Shown here: positions 41,757 through 50,705 of the stretch, in pieces
How positions within the stretch are numbered: the first letter of the stretch is position 1
How the letters are laid out: the number at the start of each line of letters is the position of its first letter
Origin: Phytohabitans aurantiacus
Lineage (GTDB): Bacteria; Actinomycetota; Actinomycetes; Mycobacteriales; Micromonosporaceae
Direction of reading: 5' to 3'
Assembly: GCF_027923225.1 (NCBI RefSeq)
Contig: NZ_BSDI01000051.1
Coordinates: forward strand, 1-64,000
Length of the DNA stretch: 64,000 nucleotides
Made by a program: the position numbers and the translations under genes
The notes under the pieces: generated by a model
Databases searched by the model: none
Seen by the model: the letters and a program-made list of their open reading frames with translations, nothing else
Told to the model about the DNA's origin: nothing

Positions 41757-42295
41757 GTTGCGATGGTACGCATCGCGGCCAGCAGTTCGTCACTGGATGG
41801 GACGGCGTCCGGGTCGACCATCCACACGGCGGCCAGCCCGGCCAGCAGTACCTGGTAGAAGGCGCCGATCCGCACCGCCTCGGCTTCGCCGGCCGTGGGA
41901 TGCAGGCCGCGCAGCAGATCGGCGAGGCCGATCCGGGCCTGGCGGTTGGCCTCGGCGAACGCGTCCCGCAGCTCGGGCGCCCGCTCCAGATGGGCCAACA
42001 GCTCGAACTGTATCGCCCACAGTGGACGGCTAGCACTGAACGACTCGATGACGCGCCGCCAGGCGGTCTCGAAGTCGGTACTGGTGGACAGCGTCTCGGC
42101 CAGCTCGTCGCCCCACTCCTCGATGGCCTGCTGGAGCGCCTCGTTGAGCAGCGCCTCCTTGGTGCCGAAGTGGTATCCGATCGCCGCCAGGCTCACCCCG
42201 GACGCCGCCGTGATGTCGCGGGCCGTGGTGCGCGCGTAGCCCTTGTCGAACAGGCAGCGCTTCGCCCCCGCCAGCAGGTCCTCCCGATTTCCCAT
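41753..42295 (-). CDS. TetR-family transcriptional regulator
   Basis: 180 residues. Helix-turn-helix GNREDLLAGAKRCLFDKGYARTTARDI, AASGVSLAAIGYHFGTKEALLNEAL, and a TetR C-terminal ligand domain. It is divergent from a flavin monooxygenase gene and cotranscribed with the TauE permease. It probably controls both through the 63-base intergenic region. Confidence 0.9.
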   Translation of the reverse strand: MGNREDLLAGAKRCLFDKGYARTTARDITAASGVSLAAIGYHFGTKEALLNEALQQAIEEWGDELAETLSTSTDFETAWRRVIESFSASRPLWAIQFELLAHLERAPELRDAFAEANRQARIGLADLLRGLHPTAGEAEAVRIGAFYQVLLAGLAAVWMVDPDAVPSSDELLAAMRTIAT

Positions 42296-42321
42296 GAACG
42301 CATCCTACTCAAACAAATGTC

Positions 42322-42351
42322 TTGCACAACTGTCTAAGACGATCGTACAGT
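42322..42351 (+). promoter_or_regulatory. Candidate promoter for a leaderless transcript
   Basis: TTGCAC at 42322-42327 and TACAGT at 42346-42351 are separated by 18 bases. The ATG at 42359 lies about eight bases after the -10 hexamer, where transcription would start, and no ribosome site is seen. This would make a leaderless mRNA for the monooxygenase. The flanking actgt/acagt half-sites may bind the TetR regulator. Confidence 0.45.
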
Positions 42352-42358
42352 CAGTGAC

Positions 42359-43555
42359 ATGACGAACTCGAAGGTCCTCATCTCCGGCGCCGGCATAGCG
42401 GGCACCGCGCTGGCTTACTGGCTGCGCCGCCACGGCGCTCGACCCACGGTCGTGGAGCGCGCCCCCGCGCTGCGTGACGGCGGCTACAAGGTGGACATCC
42501 GCGGCGCGGCGCTCGACGTCGTCGACCGCATGGGCCTGCTCGACGAGGTCCGCGCCCTGCGCACCGGCGTGCGCGGCGGCTCGATCGTCGACGCGTCCGG
42601 GCGGCGGGTGGCCAGCATGGACGGCGACACGTTCGGCGGGCGCGCACACGGCGACGCCGAGCTGCTGCGTGGCGACCTGAACCGGCTCCTCCACGAGCAC
42701 TCCCCATGCGAGTACCGGTTCGGCGACGCGATCGCGGCGCTGACCGATACGGCCGGCGGCGTCGAGGTGCGGTTCGAGAGCGGCGCCACCGAGACGTACG
42801 ACCTGGTGGTGGGCGCCGACGGGGTGCACTCCCGCACTCGGGGGCTCGCGTTCGGGGATGGTGGCGTGCACGACCTCGGGTACTACGTCTCGATCTTCTC
42901 GGTCCCCAACCACCTCGGCCTGGACCGCTGGGAGCTCACCTACGTCGGCCCAGGGCGGACCGCGCTGGTCTACAGCACGGCTCGGGACGCCAGCGCCAAG
43001 GCGATGTTCCTGTTCGCGTCCCCGCCGCTCCAATACGACACCGGCGATCGCGCCGCACAGCAGCGGCTGCTCGCCGACGCGTACCAGGGCGAGGGTTGGG
43101 AAGTACCGGCGCTGCTGGCCGCCGCGGACGCCGCGCCGGATTTCTACTTCGACTCGCTCAGTCAGGTGCGTCTCGACCGCTGGTCCGCCGGCCGCGTCGC
43201 GCTGCTCGGCGACGCCGCCTACTGCGCGTCGCCGGCGTCCGGCCAGGGCACGAGCCTCGCGCTCGTCGGCGCCTACGTGCTCGCGGGCGAGCTGGCCGCG
43301 GCCGGCGGCGACCACCGTGCCGGCTTCGCGGCGTACGAGCGCGAGATGCGGCCGTTCGTGGCGCGCAACCAGGCGCTGGGCCCGGCGAACGTCAAGCGGA
43401 TGGTGATGCGCACCAAGGGCCAGGTGCGCATGTCGATGGCCATGCTGGGGCTGGTCGGCCGGCTGCCCGGCAAGGAGCGCCTGATGGCGAAGATGGTCGC
43501 GCCCATCCACCGCGCCGCCACCGCGATCACCCTCAAGCGGTACCAGGGGCTGTAA
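42359..43555 (+). CDS. FAD-dependent aromatic-type monooxygenase
   Basis: 398 residues. FAD motifs: VLISGAGIAGTALAYWLRRHG (dinucleotide fold), DLVVGADGVHSRTR (DG motif), and GRVALLGDAAYCASPASGQGTSLAL (GD motif). It belongs with the PHBH/TetX-like hydroxylases acting on aromatic compounds or antibiotics. The GC-rich insertion and C-terminal helices are normal for the family. Divergence from a TetR regulator suggests induction by its substrate, possibly a xenobiotic. Confidence 0.9.
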   Translation: MTNSKVLISGAGIAGTALAYWLRRHGARPTVVERAPALRDGGYKVDIRGAALDVVDRMGLLDEVRALRTGVRGGSIVDASGRRVASMDGDTFGGRAHGDAELLRGDLNRLLHEHSPCEYRFGDAIAALTDTAGGVEVRFESGATETYDLVVGADGVHSRTRGLAFGDGGVHDLGYYVSIFSVPNHLGLDRWELTYVGPGRTALVYSTARDASAKAMFLFASPPLQYDTGDRAAQQRLLADAYQGEGWEVPALLAAADAAPDFYFDSLSQVRLDRWSAGRVALLGDAAYCASPASGQGTSLALVGAYVLAGELAAAGGDHRAGFAAYEREMRPFVARNQALGPANVKRMVMRTKGQVRMSMAMLGLVGRLPGKERLMAKMVAPIHRAATAITLKRYQGL

Positions 43556-43585
43556 CGGCGAAGCGGGCTCGTGGCTATACATGGC

Positions 43586-44170
43586 GTGACCGATACTCAA
43601 GCCTTGGACGCGGAGCGGGTGGGCGACATCGGCCGCGACAGGCCCTGCTCGACGAGCTCAAGTCCCGGGTGACGGCCGAGCCGGTACCCGAAAGCGCGCC
43701 GCCGGCTGACGCGGCCCCGGCTCGCCTTCGGCGGCGCCCTGGTAGCCGTCGCAGCCGCCACCGCGACGGTCCTCGCGACCGGTGGTGGCGCGGGCCCCGC
43801 CTATGCCATCACCACCGAGAAGGATGGCACGCTCGCGGTGGCCGTCAACCGCGTCGACGACCCCAGCGACGCGAACCGGCAACTCACCGCCACCGACGAC
43901 CGGGTGAGGATCTTGCGGCCCTCCGCTCCCGAGGACTGCCCGGAGGCCGACCGCGGCACGCCCGCGGACTCGCCGCTTGCCGTGGCGGTCGTCAAGATGG
44001 ACGGGGTGACCCGCAAGGGGGCGCGGATCGGCCTGCGACCGGAAGGCATCCCGGACGGCATCGTGATGGTGCTGGTGGTCTACACACTGTCGGGTAACGA
44101 CGCGCCCGCCATCCGGCTCGCCGCTTACCAGGCGCCCGGCCCGAAGTGCGTCATAGCGCCCACGCGCTGA
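43586..44170 (+). pseudogene. Frameshifted membrane-anchored protein gene
   Basis: From GTG 43586 the frame reads VTDTQALDAERVGDIGRDR, then hits a TGA at 43670. The coding sense continues in a second frame as ALLDELKSRVTAEPVPE, and returns to the first frame after 43693 as RRRLTRPRLAFGGALVAV, a membrane segment, and about 110 more residues (AYAITTEKDGTLAVAVNRVDD and so on) to 44170. One missing base near 43641-43644 (aggccctg) and one extra A at 43691-43693 (gaaa) would restore a protein of about 194 residues. It looks like a single-span protein with an extracytoplasmic C-terminus. It is either a decaying gene or has two sequencing errors. Confidence 0.65.
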
Positions 44171-44218
44171 TTTGCCCGCTTGCCGCCACCCCTTGCGACC
44201 GATCGCTAGGGTGGCGGC

Positions 44219-45223
44219 ATGCGTGCGGTCGTACAGGACGGTTACGGTTCGCCGGACGCGCTGCGCGTCCGCGACATCCCGCGGCCAGCGCCGAAAGAGG
44301 GCGAGATTCTGGTACGCGTCCGCGCCGCCTCGCTGCACCCCGACGTGTGGCACGTGGTGACCGGCCTGCCGTTCGCGTTGCGCCTCATGGGTTCCGGTGT
44401 GCGCCGGCCGAAGCAGCCGGTTCCCGGCACCGACATGGCCGGCGAGGTCGCCGCGCTCGGGCCGGGCGCCACGCGGTTCCGGGTCGGTGACGAGGTGTAC
44501 GGCGAGACCCTGCGCGGCTACGTGTGGCGCAACGGCGGCGCGTTCGCCGAGTACGTGGTGGTGCCGCAGGACGTGGTGGCTCCCAAGCCGGCCGGCGTGA
44601 CATTCGAGGAAGCGGCGTCCGTGCTCAACGCCGGCATCATCACGCTCATCAACCTGCCGCCCGACCGTCCCTTTGCGACAGACCAGCGCGTACTCGTCAA
44701 CGGGGCCGGCGGCGGCGTGGGTGTCGTCGCGGTGCAGATGGCCGCCGCCGCGGGCGCGCGAGTGACCGCCGTCGACACGGGTGCCAAGCTCGACCTGCTC
44801 ACCTCGCTGGGCGCCGACCGGGTGGTGGACTATACAAAGGACGATCTGCCGGGCGGGCCCTACGACCTGATCTTCGACATCGTCGGCAACCACCGCTTCA
44901 CCGCGCTGCGGCCGCTGCTCGCCCCGGACGGCCGGTACGTCCTCGTGGGCCACGACCAGTACGGGCGCGACGGGCGGCGGTGGCTCGGCAGCATCCCGCG
45001 GCTGCTCGGACTTGTCGCGCGCGGTGCGGTCAACCGCCAACTGCCTCGGCCCACAGTCAAGTTCCCGCCGAAGGGCGAGCTGACCGGCCGGCTCTCCGCA
45101 CTCCTGGAGTCGGGCGCCCTCAAGCCGGTCGTCGACCGCGCCTACCCGCTAGACGAACTGCCCGAAGCCATGCGCCACCTGACCGGCGGCACGGCACGCG
45201 GCAGGATCGTCATCACGATCTGA
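44219..45223 (+). CDS. Zinc-independent alcohol dehydrogenase/quinone oxidoreductase (MDR family)
   Basis: 334 residues. The GroES-like N-domain (GEILVRVRAASLHPDVWHVVTG, VPGTDMAGEVAALG, FRVGDEVYGE) lacks the catalytic zinc ligands. The Rossmann domain has VNGAGGGVGVVAVQMAAAAG and VDTGAKLDLLTSLGADRVVDY. Members reduce enones or quinones with NADPH. Its end overlaps the convergent GNAT gene by 11 bases. Confidence 0.9.
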   Translation: MRAVVQDGYGSPDALRVRDIPRPAPKEGEILVRVRAASLHPDVWHVVTGLPFALRLMGSGVRRPKQPVPGTDMAGEVAALGPGATRFRVGDEVYGETLRGYVWRNGGAFAEYVVVPQDVVAPKPAGVTFEEAASVLNAGIITLINLPPDRPFATDQRVLVNGAGGGVGVVAVQMAAAAGARVTAVDTGAKLDLLTSLGADRVVDYTKDDLPGGPYDLIFDIVGNHRFTALRPLLAPDGRYVLVGHDQYGRDGRRWLGSIPRLLGLVARGAVNRQLPRPTVKFPPKGELTGRLSALLESGALKPVVDRAYPLDELPEAMRHLTGGTARGRIVITI

Positions 45224-45776
45224 GCCGGTACTCAGCGGCCAGCACGGCGTACACGAACTGGCTGCGCCAGGCGCCCTTGACCAGCTCGTTGTCGACGAAG
45301 TGCGCCTCCCTGCGCATGCCCAGCCGCTCCAGCAGCCGCGCGGAGGCACCGTTTTCGGCGTGGCAGCGCCCGACGATCCGGTGCAGTCCGAGCCCGTCGA
45401 ACCCGAGCCGCAGCATCTCCCGAGCCGCCTCGGTGGCCAGCCCCTGGCCGTGGTGGTCGGGGTTGAAGACGTACCCCACCTCACCCTGCCGGCTGGTCGT
45501 GCTGTGCCACACCAGTTCGACCTGACCGACCACCCGATCGTCGTCGGCGCGCACCACGGCGAGACTCAGGCAGTCGCCCTCCCCCGCGAGCCGGTCCTCG
45601 CGCGCCATCTGCGCGACGGCCGCCTCGGTCTGCGCCAGCGTCCGCGGCTCCCAGCTCATGTACCGGGCGACCTCCGGCTGGCGCTGGTACGCCCAGACGT
45701 CGCCGACATCGGCCCGGGTGAACGGGCGCAACAGCAGGCGGGCGGTCCTGATCGGATAGGCCGGTCGCAGCATCAT
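45213..45776 (-). CDS. GNAT N-acetyltransferase (RimJ/RimL type)
   Basis: About 187 residues (ATG 45776; GTG 45782 is possible). Motifs are RTARLLLRPFTRADVGDVW, EVGYVFNPDHHGQGLATEAAREML (CoA-binding), and LHRIVGRCHAENGASARLLERLGMR. It probably acetylates amino groups of proteins or small molecules. It follows the membrane-protein gene at 46329 with no gap and is convergent with the oxidoreductase. Confidence 0.87.
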   Translation of the reverse strand: MMLRPAYPIRTARLLLRPFTRADVGDVWAYQRQPEVARYMSWEPRTLAQTEAAVAQMAREDRLAGEGDCLSLAVVRADDDRVVGQVELVWHSTTSRQGEVGYVFNPDHHGQGLATEAAREMLRLGFDGLGLHRIVGRCHAENGASARLLERLGMRREAHFVDNELVKGAWRSQFVYAVLAAEYRLRS

Positions 45777-45783
45777 CAACACC

Positions 45784-46329
45784 CTAGGAACGAAGCCCGC
45801 GTACCAGGGCGGCCGACGAGTACACCAGGAGCAGTACCCCGGCGCCCAGGCCGGCCACGAAGCTGGCCGCCACGCCTGTGGTCAGGCCGACGACGGTCGC
45901 CACCACGGCCGCCGCGCACACCAGCGCGCCCAGCGGCACCAGCAGCGGGTCGCGCAGCACCGGTGCGAGCGGGAAGAAGTGCACGCCGACGACGAGACAC
46001 ACCCACGCGGCGACGTACTCCGCGGCACCGGCCACTCCCAGCACGATCCCGCCGAGCGCGATGGCGGCGAACTCGATGCCGACGATGATCCCGTACCGCC
46101 GGGACGCGGCCCGGTCCTGGCTGAGCGTGGTCGCGGTGCGGCTCCTGAACCCGACCACCGCTCCGGCGACCGCCACGGCCAGCCCGACGACTGAGCCGAC
46201 GGTCAGGAACGGCTGCCACCCGTCAGGCGCCCCGCCACCGCTCCAGCCAAACCACGCCGCGGCGAAGAATCCCAGTACCAGAGCGGTTATCCCCAGGTCG
46301 CGCCTGGACTGCCCGCGAGCCTCAGCCAT
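45784..46329 (-). CDS. Six-helix membrane protein, unknown function
   Basis: 181 residues from ATG 46329, with GGGGAGG upstream; this replaces a much longer overlapping frame. Hydrophobic helices include LGITALVLGFFAAAWFGW, PFLTVGSVVGLAVAVAGAVVGF, YGIIVGIEFAAIALGGIVLGVAG and three more. No family recognised. It shares a transcript with the GNAT gene. Confidence 0.78.
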   Translation of the reverse strand: MAEARGQSRRDLGITALVLGFFAAAWFGWSGGGAPDGWQPFLTVGSVVGLAVAVAGAVVGFRSRTATTLSQDRAASRRYGIIVGIEFAAIALGGIVLGVAGAAEYVAAWVCLVVGVHFFPLAPVLRDPLLVPLGALVCAAAVVATVVGLTTGVAASFVAGLGAGVLLLVYSSAALVRGLRS

Positions 46330-46415
46330 GCCCGCACCTCCCCATTGTGGATCAAGGGTAGTAGCAGGGCGGCGCCCCCTCGCGAGAGGGGACGCCGCCG
46401 CCAGCGGGCGCCCGG

Positions 46416-47684
46416 TCAGAGCGGCCGGAAGTGGTGGCCGATCATGTACGCGGTGACCTGCGCGCCGATCTTCGCGCCCTGCACGTCGGCGTGGCGGGTG
46501 TGGATGCCACCCCAGACGCGGGCGTTGACGACCTCGGTGAGCGCCTGCGAGAACTTCGTGAAGGACCGGGTCGTGTTCGACGCGGGGCTGAACGCGCTGA
46601 ACGACATGTTGTCGGTCTTGAAGAAGTACGCGAGCGTGCCCATCGTGGCCGCCGTGTAGCAGGTGTGCCCGGAGGTGAAGTCCGGGAACGGCGGCGTGGT
46701 GAGCCACGGCGTCCAGGTCGGATCGGCGACCGTCGCCGGGTTGCCGTCGGTGTCGGCGAGCCGGATCGCGTGGTAGGGCCGCCAGTCGTTCCAGAAGTAC
46801 TTCTCGTTGTAGCAGGCGACGAGCGCGTCCGCCTCGGCGAGGTTCGCCATGCCGAACATCCGCGCCGCCTGCATGTTGCTGAGATTCTTGTTGGTGGCGA
46901 CCTGGCGCTTGATCTCCCACTCGGTCAGCCGCCGGTCGTGCCACCAGACCGCGGCACTGCTCTGGTCGGCGGTGCGGGTCGGGCTGCTGAACGCGCCGAT
47001 CTGCTTGACCTCGTTGAAGTCCTTGGCGTACGCGGCGCTGGTCAGCGGGTTCGGCCCGCTGGTGCGGAACATCGACTGGCTCGGGATCATGAACGGCTTC
47101 ATGAAGCCGACCCACCCGCCGTCGTTGCCGGTGGGCGGCACCGGCCGCCACTTGCCAGGCTGGTCGCTGACCGCGAACGTCTGCGGGCCGAACGCGCCGT
47201 CGTTCTGGCGGGACGCGATCATGGCAGCCGCGGTCTGGTTGCCGATCGCGATGCCGGCCTGCTTCTTCGGGTTGTTCGGGATCGTGGCGAGGTACTGGTC
47301 GTAGCGCGCCTGCAGGCTGCCCGACTGCCCGGGAAACAGGCTCAGCAGCACCCGGTGCGCCGACGCCGCCACCGCCGCCTCCACGGATTCGGTGCCGGTG
47401 GCCGCGGGCGCCACCAGATACGGCTGGTACGGCTTGCCCGAGATCGCGTTCACCGCGTCGTACACCGCGCCCTGCACCATCGCGAAGCTGCGTGACTGCA
47501 CGTGCGGCCCCTGCTGCGCGACGTCCCAGATCGCGATCTGCGCGTACGAATTCCACGTTACGACGGCGTTGGGTGGCGCCGCGACGGCGGGCGCGGGCCC
47601 GATCGCGGCGGTGAGCGCGAGGGCGAGGACCGCCGCGACGGCGGCCCTCACCACCCCGCGACGAATCCGGGGTCGACTGGTCAT
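46416..47684 (-). CDS. Secreted vanadium-haloperoxidase/PAP2-like protein
   Basis: 422 residues from ATG 47684, with an AGGAGGAG ribosome site. Signal peptide RRGVVRAAVAAVLALALTAAIGPAPAVA. The C-terminal half has PFPDFTSGHTCYTAATMGTL (phosphate/vanadate SGH motif) and VWGGIHTRHADVQGAKIG, as in actinobacterial vanadium-dependent haloperoxidase-like proteins. Whether it halogenates, or works as a phosphatase, cannot be read from the sequence. Transcription is probably single-gene. Confidence 0.85.
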   Translation of the reverse strand: MTSRPRIRRGVVRAAVAAVLALALTAAIGPAPAVAAPPNAVVTWNSYAQIAIWDVAQQGPHVQSRSFAMVQGAVYDAVNAISGKPYQPYLVAPAATGTESVEAAVAASAHRVLLSLFPGQSGSLQARYDQYLATIPNNPKKQAGIAIGNQTAAAMIASRQNDGAFGPQTFAVSDQPGKWRPVPPTGNDGGWVGFMKPFMIPSQSMFRTSGPNPLTSAAYAKDFNEVKQIGAFSSPTRTADQSSAAVWWHDRRLTEWEIKRQVATNKNLSNMQAARMFGMANLAEADALVACYNEKYFWNDWRPYHAIRLADTDGNPATVADPTWTPWLTTPPFPDFTSGHTCYTAATMGTLAYFFKTDNMSFSAFSPASNTTRSFTKFSQALTEVVNARVWGGIHTRHADVQGAKIGAQVTAYMIGHHFRPL

Positions 47685-47788
47685 GTCTCCTCCTAGCTGG
47701 CAGAGCGGCCATCCCAGAACCAGGACCCGCATCGTCAGACGAATCCACGCCCATGCCGACGCACTAACTGTCCGTCGAACAAAACGCG

Positions 47789-48571
47789 TTAAAGGAGGGC
47801 TCGGAGGTCGGCGGTGAAGCGGGGCAGTTCGGCCAGGTGGGGGAAGGCGCCCGGGCGGTTGTAGACCACGCAGCTCGATGTCGGTATCAGCTCGCGCAGC
47901 CACTCCGGGTACCCGGACCACGGGAGCTGCCCGAAGATGCTGAAGTGCGCGGCCTGTACCCGGCGCAGGATCGCGTCGACTTCCCACTGCACGTCGTCGG
48001 GCGGGCCGGCGAGCCAGTCCAGGTAGCCGGCGAGCAGGCTGTGGTCGTGCCGCGGCTCGGCGAGGCTCTGGTAGAGCGGCGGCACCTCGGCCAGGCCGAG
48101 CCCACCGAGGAAGCGGCGCACGTTCGCGCGGTGCGGCAGGCCGACGACGTTGCCGATCATGGGGCGGACGTCGAGGCTCTGACCGACGGTGACGATGGCG
48201 TGCACCGGGTAACGGGTGCCGAACCGGGTCGCCAGCAGCCCCGACGTCGAGTGGCCGACGATGACCGGCGCGCGCCGGCAGCCGATCTCGAACAGCAGGT
48301 ACGCCAACTCGTCGACCATCACGTCGGGCCGGTACTGGCGGCGGGGTGGCGAGGCGCCGTGACCGGGCAGATCGACGGCGTAGACGGTGCAGTGGTCGGC
48401 CAGTTCGGCGGCGACCGGCCACCACATGGTGCGGTCGAACATGGGGCCGTGCAGCAGCACGATCGGACGGCCGCCGGTGCCCCAGCGGTCGTAGGCCCAC
48501 TGTCCGGCCGGGCCGGACCAGGTGTGTTCGAAACGGCGGGGCGGAAGGCCGGCGGTGCTTGGCGTGATCAT
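47789..48571 (-). CDS. Alpha/beta-hydrolase
   Basis: 260 residues from ATG 48571. PIVLLHGPMFDRTMWW (oxyanion), DLPGHGASPP and the nucleophile elbow VGHSTSGLLA (S after GH). The C-terminal part is less regular: the usual acid and His are hard to place, with PHLAELPRF at the end as the His candidate. No leader peptide. Substrate unknown. Confidence 0.82.
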   Translation of the reverse strand: MITPSTAGLPPRRFEHTWSGPAGQWAYDRWGTGGRPIVLLHGPMFDRTMWWPVAAELADHCTVYAVDLPGHGASPPRRQYRPDVMVDELAYLLFEIGCRRAPVIVGHSTSGLLATRFGTRYPVHAIVTVGQSLDVRPMIGNVVGLPHRANVRRFLGGLGLAEVPPLYQSLAEPRHDHSLLAGYLDWLAGPPDDVQWEVDAILRRVQAAHFSIFGQLPWSGYPEWLRELIPTSSCVVYNRPGAFPHLAELPRFTADLRALL

Positions 48572-48657
48572 GACCGACCGCCCGAGACGGCAAAACAGCG
48601 CATGGCAGCTCCAGGTAAGCCAGATGGAAAGGACGAGGCGGGGACGGGAAGCCCCGC

Positions 48658-48954
48658 TCAGGTCCGCCACACCTGGAGCTCGGCGCGGGTGGCCGCGCGC
48701 GTCACCGAGTCGGGCAGCGGGTCGGCGGTGCCGCCGCCGCTGCCGCCGATCGCGGCGAACCGCGACGGCTCGACCGCTGCCACGCCGGCGCGCGCCAGGT
48801 CGGCGGGGCCGGTGTCGCGGGCGAGCTCGGCGCAGGACTGGTGCGCGCGCACGTCGCCGTGGGCGGCGGCCGGTGCCAGCAAAGCAACCGCCGGCGCGCT
48901 GAAGACCAGCGCGATCAGGACGGCGAGCAGCCAGCGGCGCACGCCGGCCAACAT
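48658..48954 (-). CDS. Small secreted protein, unknown
   Basis: 98 residues from ATG 48954. It starts RRWLLAVLIALVFSAPAVALLAPAAAHG, a convincing signal peptide. The mature part of ~70 residues has one Cys (HQSCAEL) and is Ala/Gly-rich. No family recognised. It is divergent from the next gene. Confidence 0.6.
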   Translation of the reverse strand: MLAGVRRWLLAVLIALVFSAPAVALLAPAAAHGDVRAHQSCAELARDTGPADLARAGVAAVEPSRFAAIGGSGGGTADPLPDSVTRAATRAELQVWRT

Positions 48955-49060
48955 ACCCCGCGAGCTGGCCGGATCACAGTGGGAAGATCGAAATACCGGC
49001 GTAACCGAGCCGAGACCCGCGCGCCGGAACGCACCGCGCCGTGCCACCCGTCCCATTCCC

Positions 49061-49738
49061 ATGGCGAAACGGTGGTGGGTCGCGGCGGTGGTCGTCCTCG
49101 TCACGGCCGTCGGAACGACGGTGGCGGTGCTGACACGAGACAGCGGCGTGGCGTGCGGGTGCGACATCCGGCCCGACATCAGGCCGGCGGCCGAGCAGAC
49201 CGCGCGGCGCTTCGACGACCTCGCCCGCGCCGGCGACGTCGAGGCCGCGTGGGCGATGCTGACCGACGGCGCACGCGCCCGGTACGGCAGCGTCGCGGGA
49301 TTCCGCCCGGTAGCCGCACGGCTCAAGGCCGCCGGCGTCTGGCTGCAAGTCGCCGATGACATCAATTTTGGTACGCCCAGCGAAGCGGCCCTGGTCAAGC
49401 ATGGCGGCTCGCCTCCCCGGGTACTGTCCACAATGGTCGTCCAGCTCTGGTACGGCCGCGGTGGTGGCGAGCGCGTCGACCCCGAGCCCGCCGCCCTCGA
49501 CATCCGGGCTGTCCCGGACGGCGATGACGGGCTGCGCATCGACACCCCGCCAGGCGCCGTGAAGGCGGCCCAGTTCGCGTACCTCGACGCCACCGGCGCC
49601 TACGCGTACCCGTACCGCGAGCAGGAGTCGCCGACCATCGTGCGCTGGCCGGAGAGGTCCCCGCCGCCGGGCCCGGTCCTGCTGCTCGGCGCCGACCGCA
49701 CCGCCAGCGGCTGGCGGGTCGGCGTGACCACCGTGTAG
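49061..49738 (+). CDS. Membrane-anchored NTF2-like/hypothetical protein
   Basis: 225 residues from ATG 49061, chosen because it opens with a membrane span (WWVAAVVVLVTAVGTTVAVL); the far longer frame upstream is spurious. The first extracytoplasmic part (AAEQTARRFDDLARAGDVEAAWAMLTDGARARYG) resembles the N-terminal helices of NTF2-like domains in penicillin-binding or resistance proteins. The rest is beta-rich. No assigned function. Confidence 0.7.
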   Translation: MAKRWWVAAVVVLVTAVGTTVAVLTRDSGVACGCDIRPDIRPAAEQTARRFDDLARAGDVEAAWAMLTDGARARYGSVAGFRPVAARLKAAGVWLQVADDINFGTPSEAALVKHGGSPPRVLSTMVVQLWYGRGGGERVDPEPAALDIRAVPDGDDGLRIDTPPGAVKAAQFAYLDATGAYAYPYREQESPTIVRWPERSPPPGPVLLLGADRTASGWRVGVTTV

Positions 49739-49826
49739 TGGCGCCGCGCGGGCCAATCGCGGGTAGGTGGACCTTTCTGCCGGCGGGGCGGCCGCACCCC
49801 GGTCGGCACCGGGTAGCGTCGCCGGC

Positions 49827-50705
49827 ATGCCCAGCGCGCTGCCGTACGAGATCGTCGACGTGTTCACCGACCGGCCCTACGCCGGCAACCCGCTCGCGGT
49901 GGTGTTCGACGCCGACGGGCTCGGCGACGGCCAGCTGCAGGCGATCGCGCGGGAGTTCAACCTGTCCGAGACGGTGTTCGTGCTGCCGCCCACGGCGGCG
50001 GGCGCCACCTACCGGGCGCGCATCTTCACGCCCGCGCACGAACTGCCGTTCGCCGGTCACCCCAGCGTCGGGGTCGCGGCCACGCAACTGCGCCGGGGCC
50101 TGTTCCCGGCCGGCCAGGTCGTGCAGGAGTGCGGCGCGGGGCTGCTCCCCATCAACGTGTACGAGGACGGCCACGCCACCCTCACCGGTGGCGCGCCGAC
50201 GATCGGGCCGGCACTCGACCCCGGTCCACTGCTGGCCGCGGCCGGCCTGTCCGATGTGGACTTCGCCGGGCCGGCGCCCCGGCTGGCCGGGTGCGGGCTC
50301 GAGTTCCCCTTCCTGGCGGTACACGCGGAGTCGGTCGCGAAAGCCGAGCTGGACGTCGCCGCGGCGCGCGCGCACGGCGTGCGCCAGGTCAGCGTCTTCG
50401 CCTGGGACGCCGCAACCAGCACCGCCCATACGCGGGTCTTCGTCCCCGGAGTCGGGGTTCCCGAAGATCCGGCGACCGGCTCGGCGGCGCTCGGGCTGGG
50501 CGTGTGGCTCGTCACGTCCGGCCTGCTGCCCGCCGATGCCGAGTCGTCATACACGGTCCGGCAGGGCGGCGAGATCCAGCGTCCGTCCACCCTGGACTGT
50601 ATGGTGACCGCGCGCCGCGGCCAGGTGGTCAGCGCGACGGTCACCGGCCGGGTCGCCCCGGTCGCCCGGGGCGAGATCCTGGTGCCGCCCATCGAGTCTC
50701 AGTAG
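49827..50705 (+). CDS. PhzF-family protein
   Basis: 292 residues from ATG 49827. Diaminopimelate-epimerase-like fold: YEIVDVFTDRPYAGNPLAVVFDA, the catalytic Glu in NLSETVFVLP, FTPAHELPFAGHPSVGVAA, and PEDPATGSAALGLG. PhzF enzymes catalyse isomerisations (phenazine pathway); most family members in non-producers are of unknown substrate, and no other phenazine gene is nearby. Its stop overlaps the convergent pectinesterase stop by seven bases. Confidence 0.9.
   Translation: MPSALPYEIVDVFTDRPYAGNPLAVVFDADGLGDGQLQAIAREFNLSETVFVLPPTAAGATYRARIFTPAHELPFAGHPSVGVAATQLRRGLFPAGQVVQECGAGLLPINVYEDGHATLTGGAPTIGPALDPGPLLAAAGLSDVDFAGPAPRLAGCGLEFPFLAVHAESVAKAELDVAAARAHGVRQVSVFAWDAATSTAHTRVFVPGVGVPEDPATGSAALGLGVWLVTSGLLPADAESSYTVRQGGEIQRPSTLDCMVTARRGQVVSATVTGRVAPVARGEILVPPIESQ

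Noticed and set aside
43658..45040. 460-codon minus frame opposite the oxidoreductase
   Set aside because: Antisense shadow with an open third-position pattern only.
47697..47715. Possible third copy of the 38-bp element (tggcagagcggcc)
   Set aside because: Only about 12 bases match; within chance for this composition.
46330..47754. Extension of the six-helix membrane protein gene to 47754
   Set aside because: It overlaps the haloperoxidase gene in the same strand; ATG 46329 has a strong ribosome site.
47837..49060. Long upstream extension of the gene starting at 49061
   Set aside because: It crosses two oppositely oriented genes; the ATG at 49061 opens directly into a membrane anchor.
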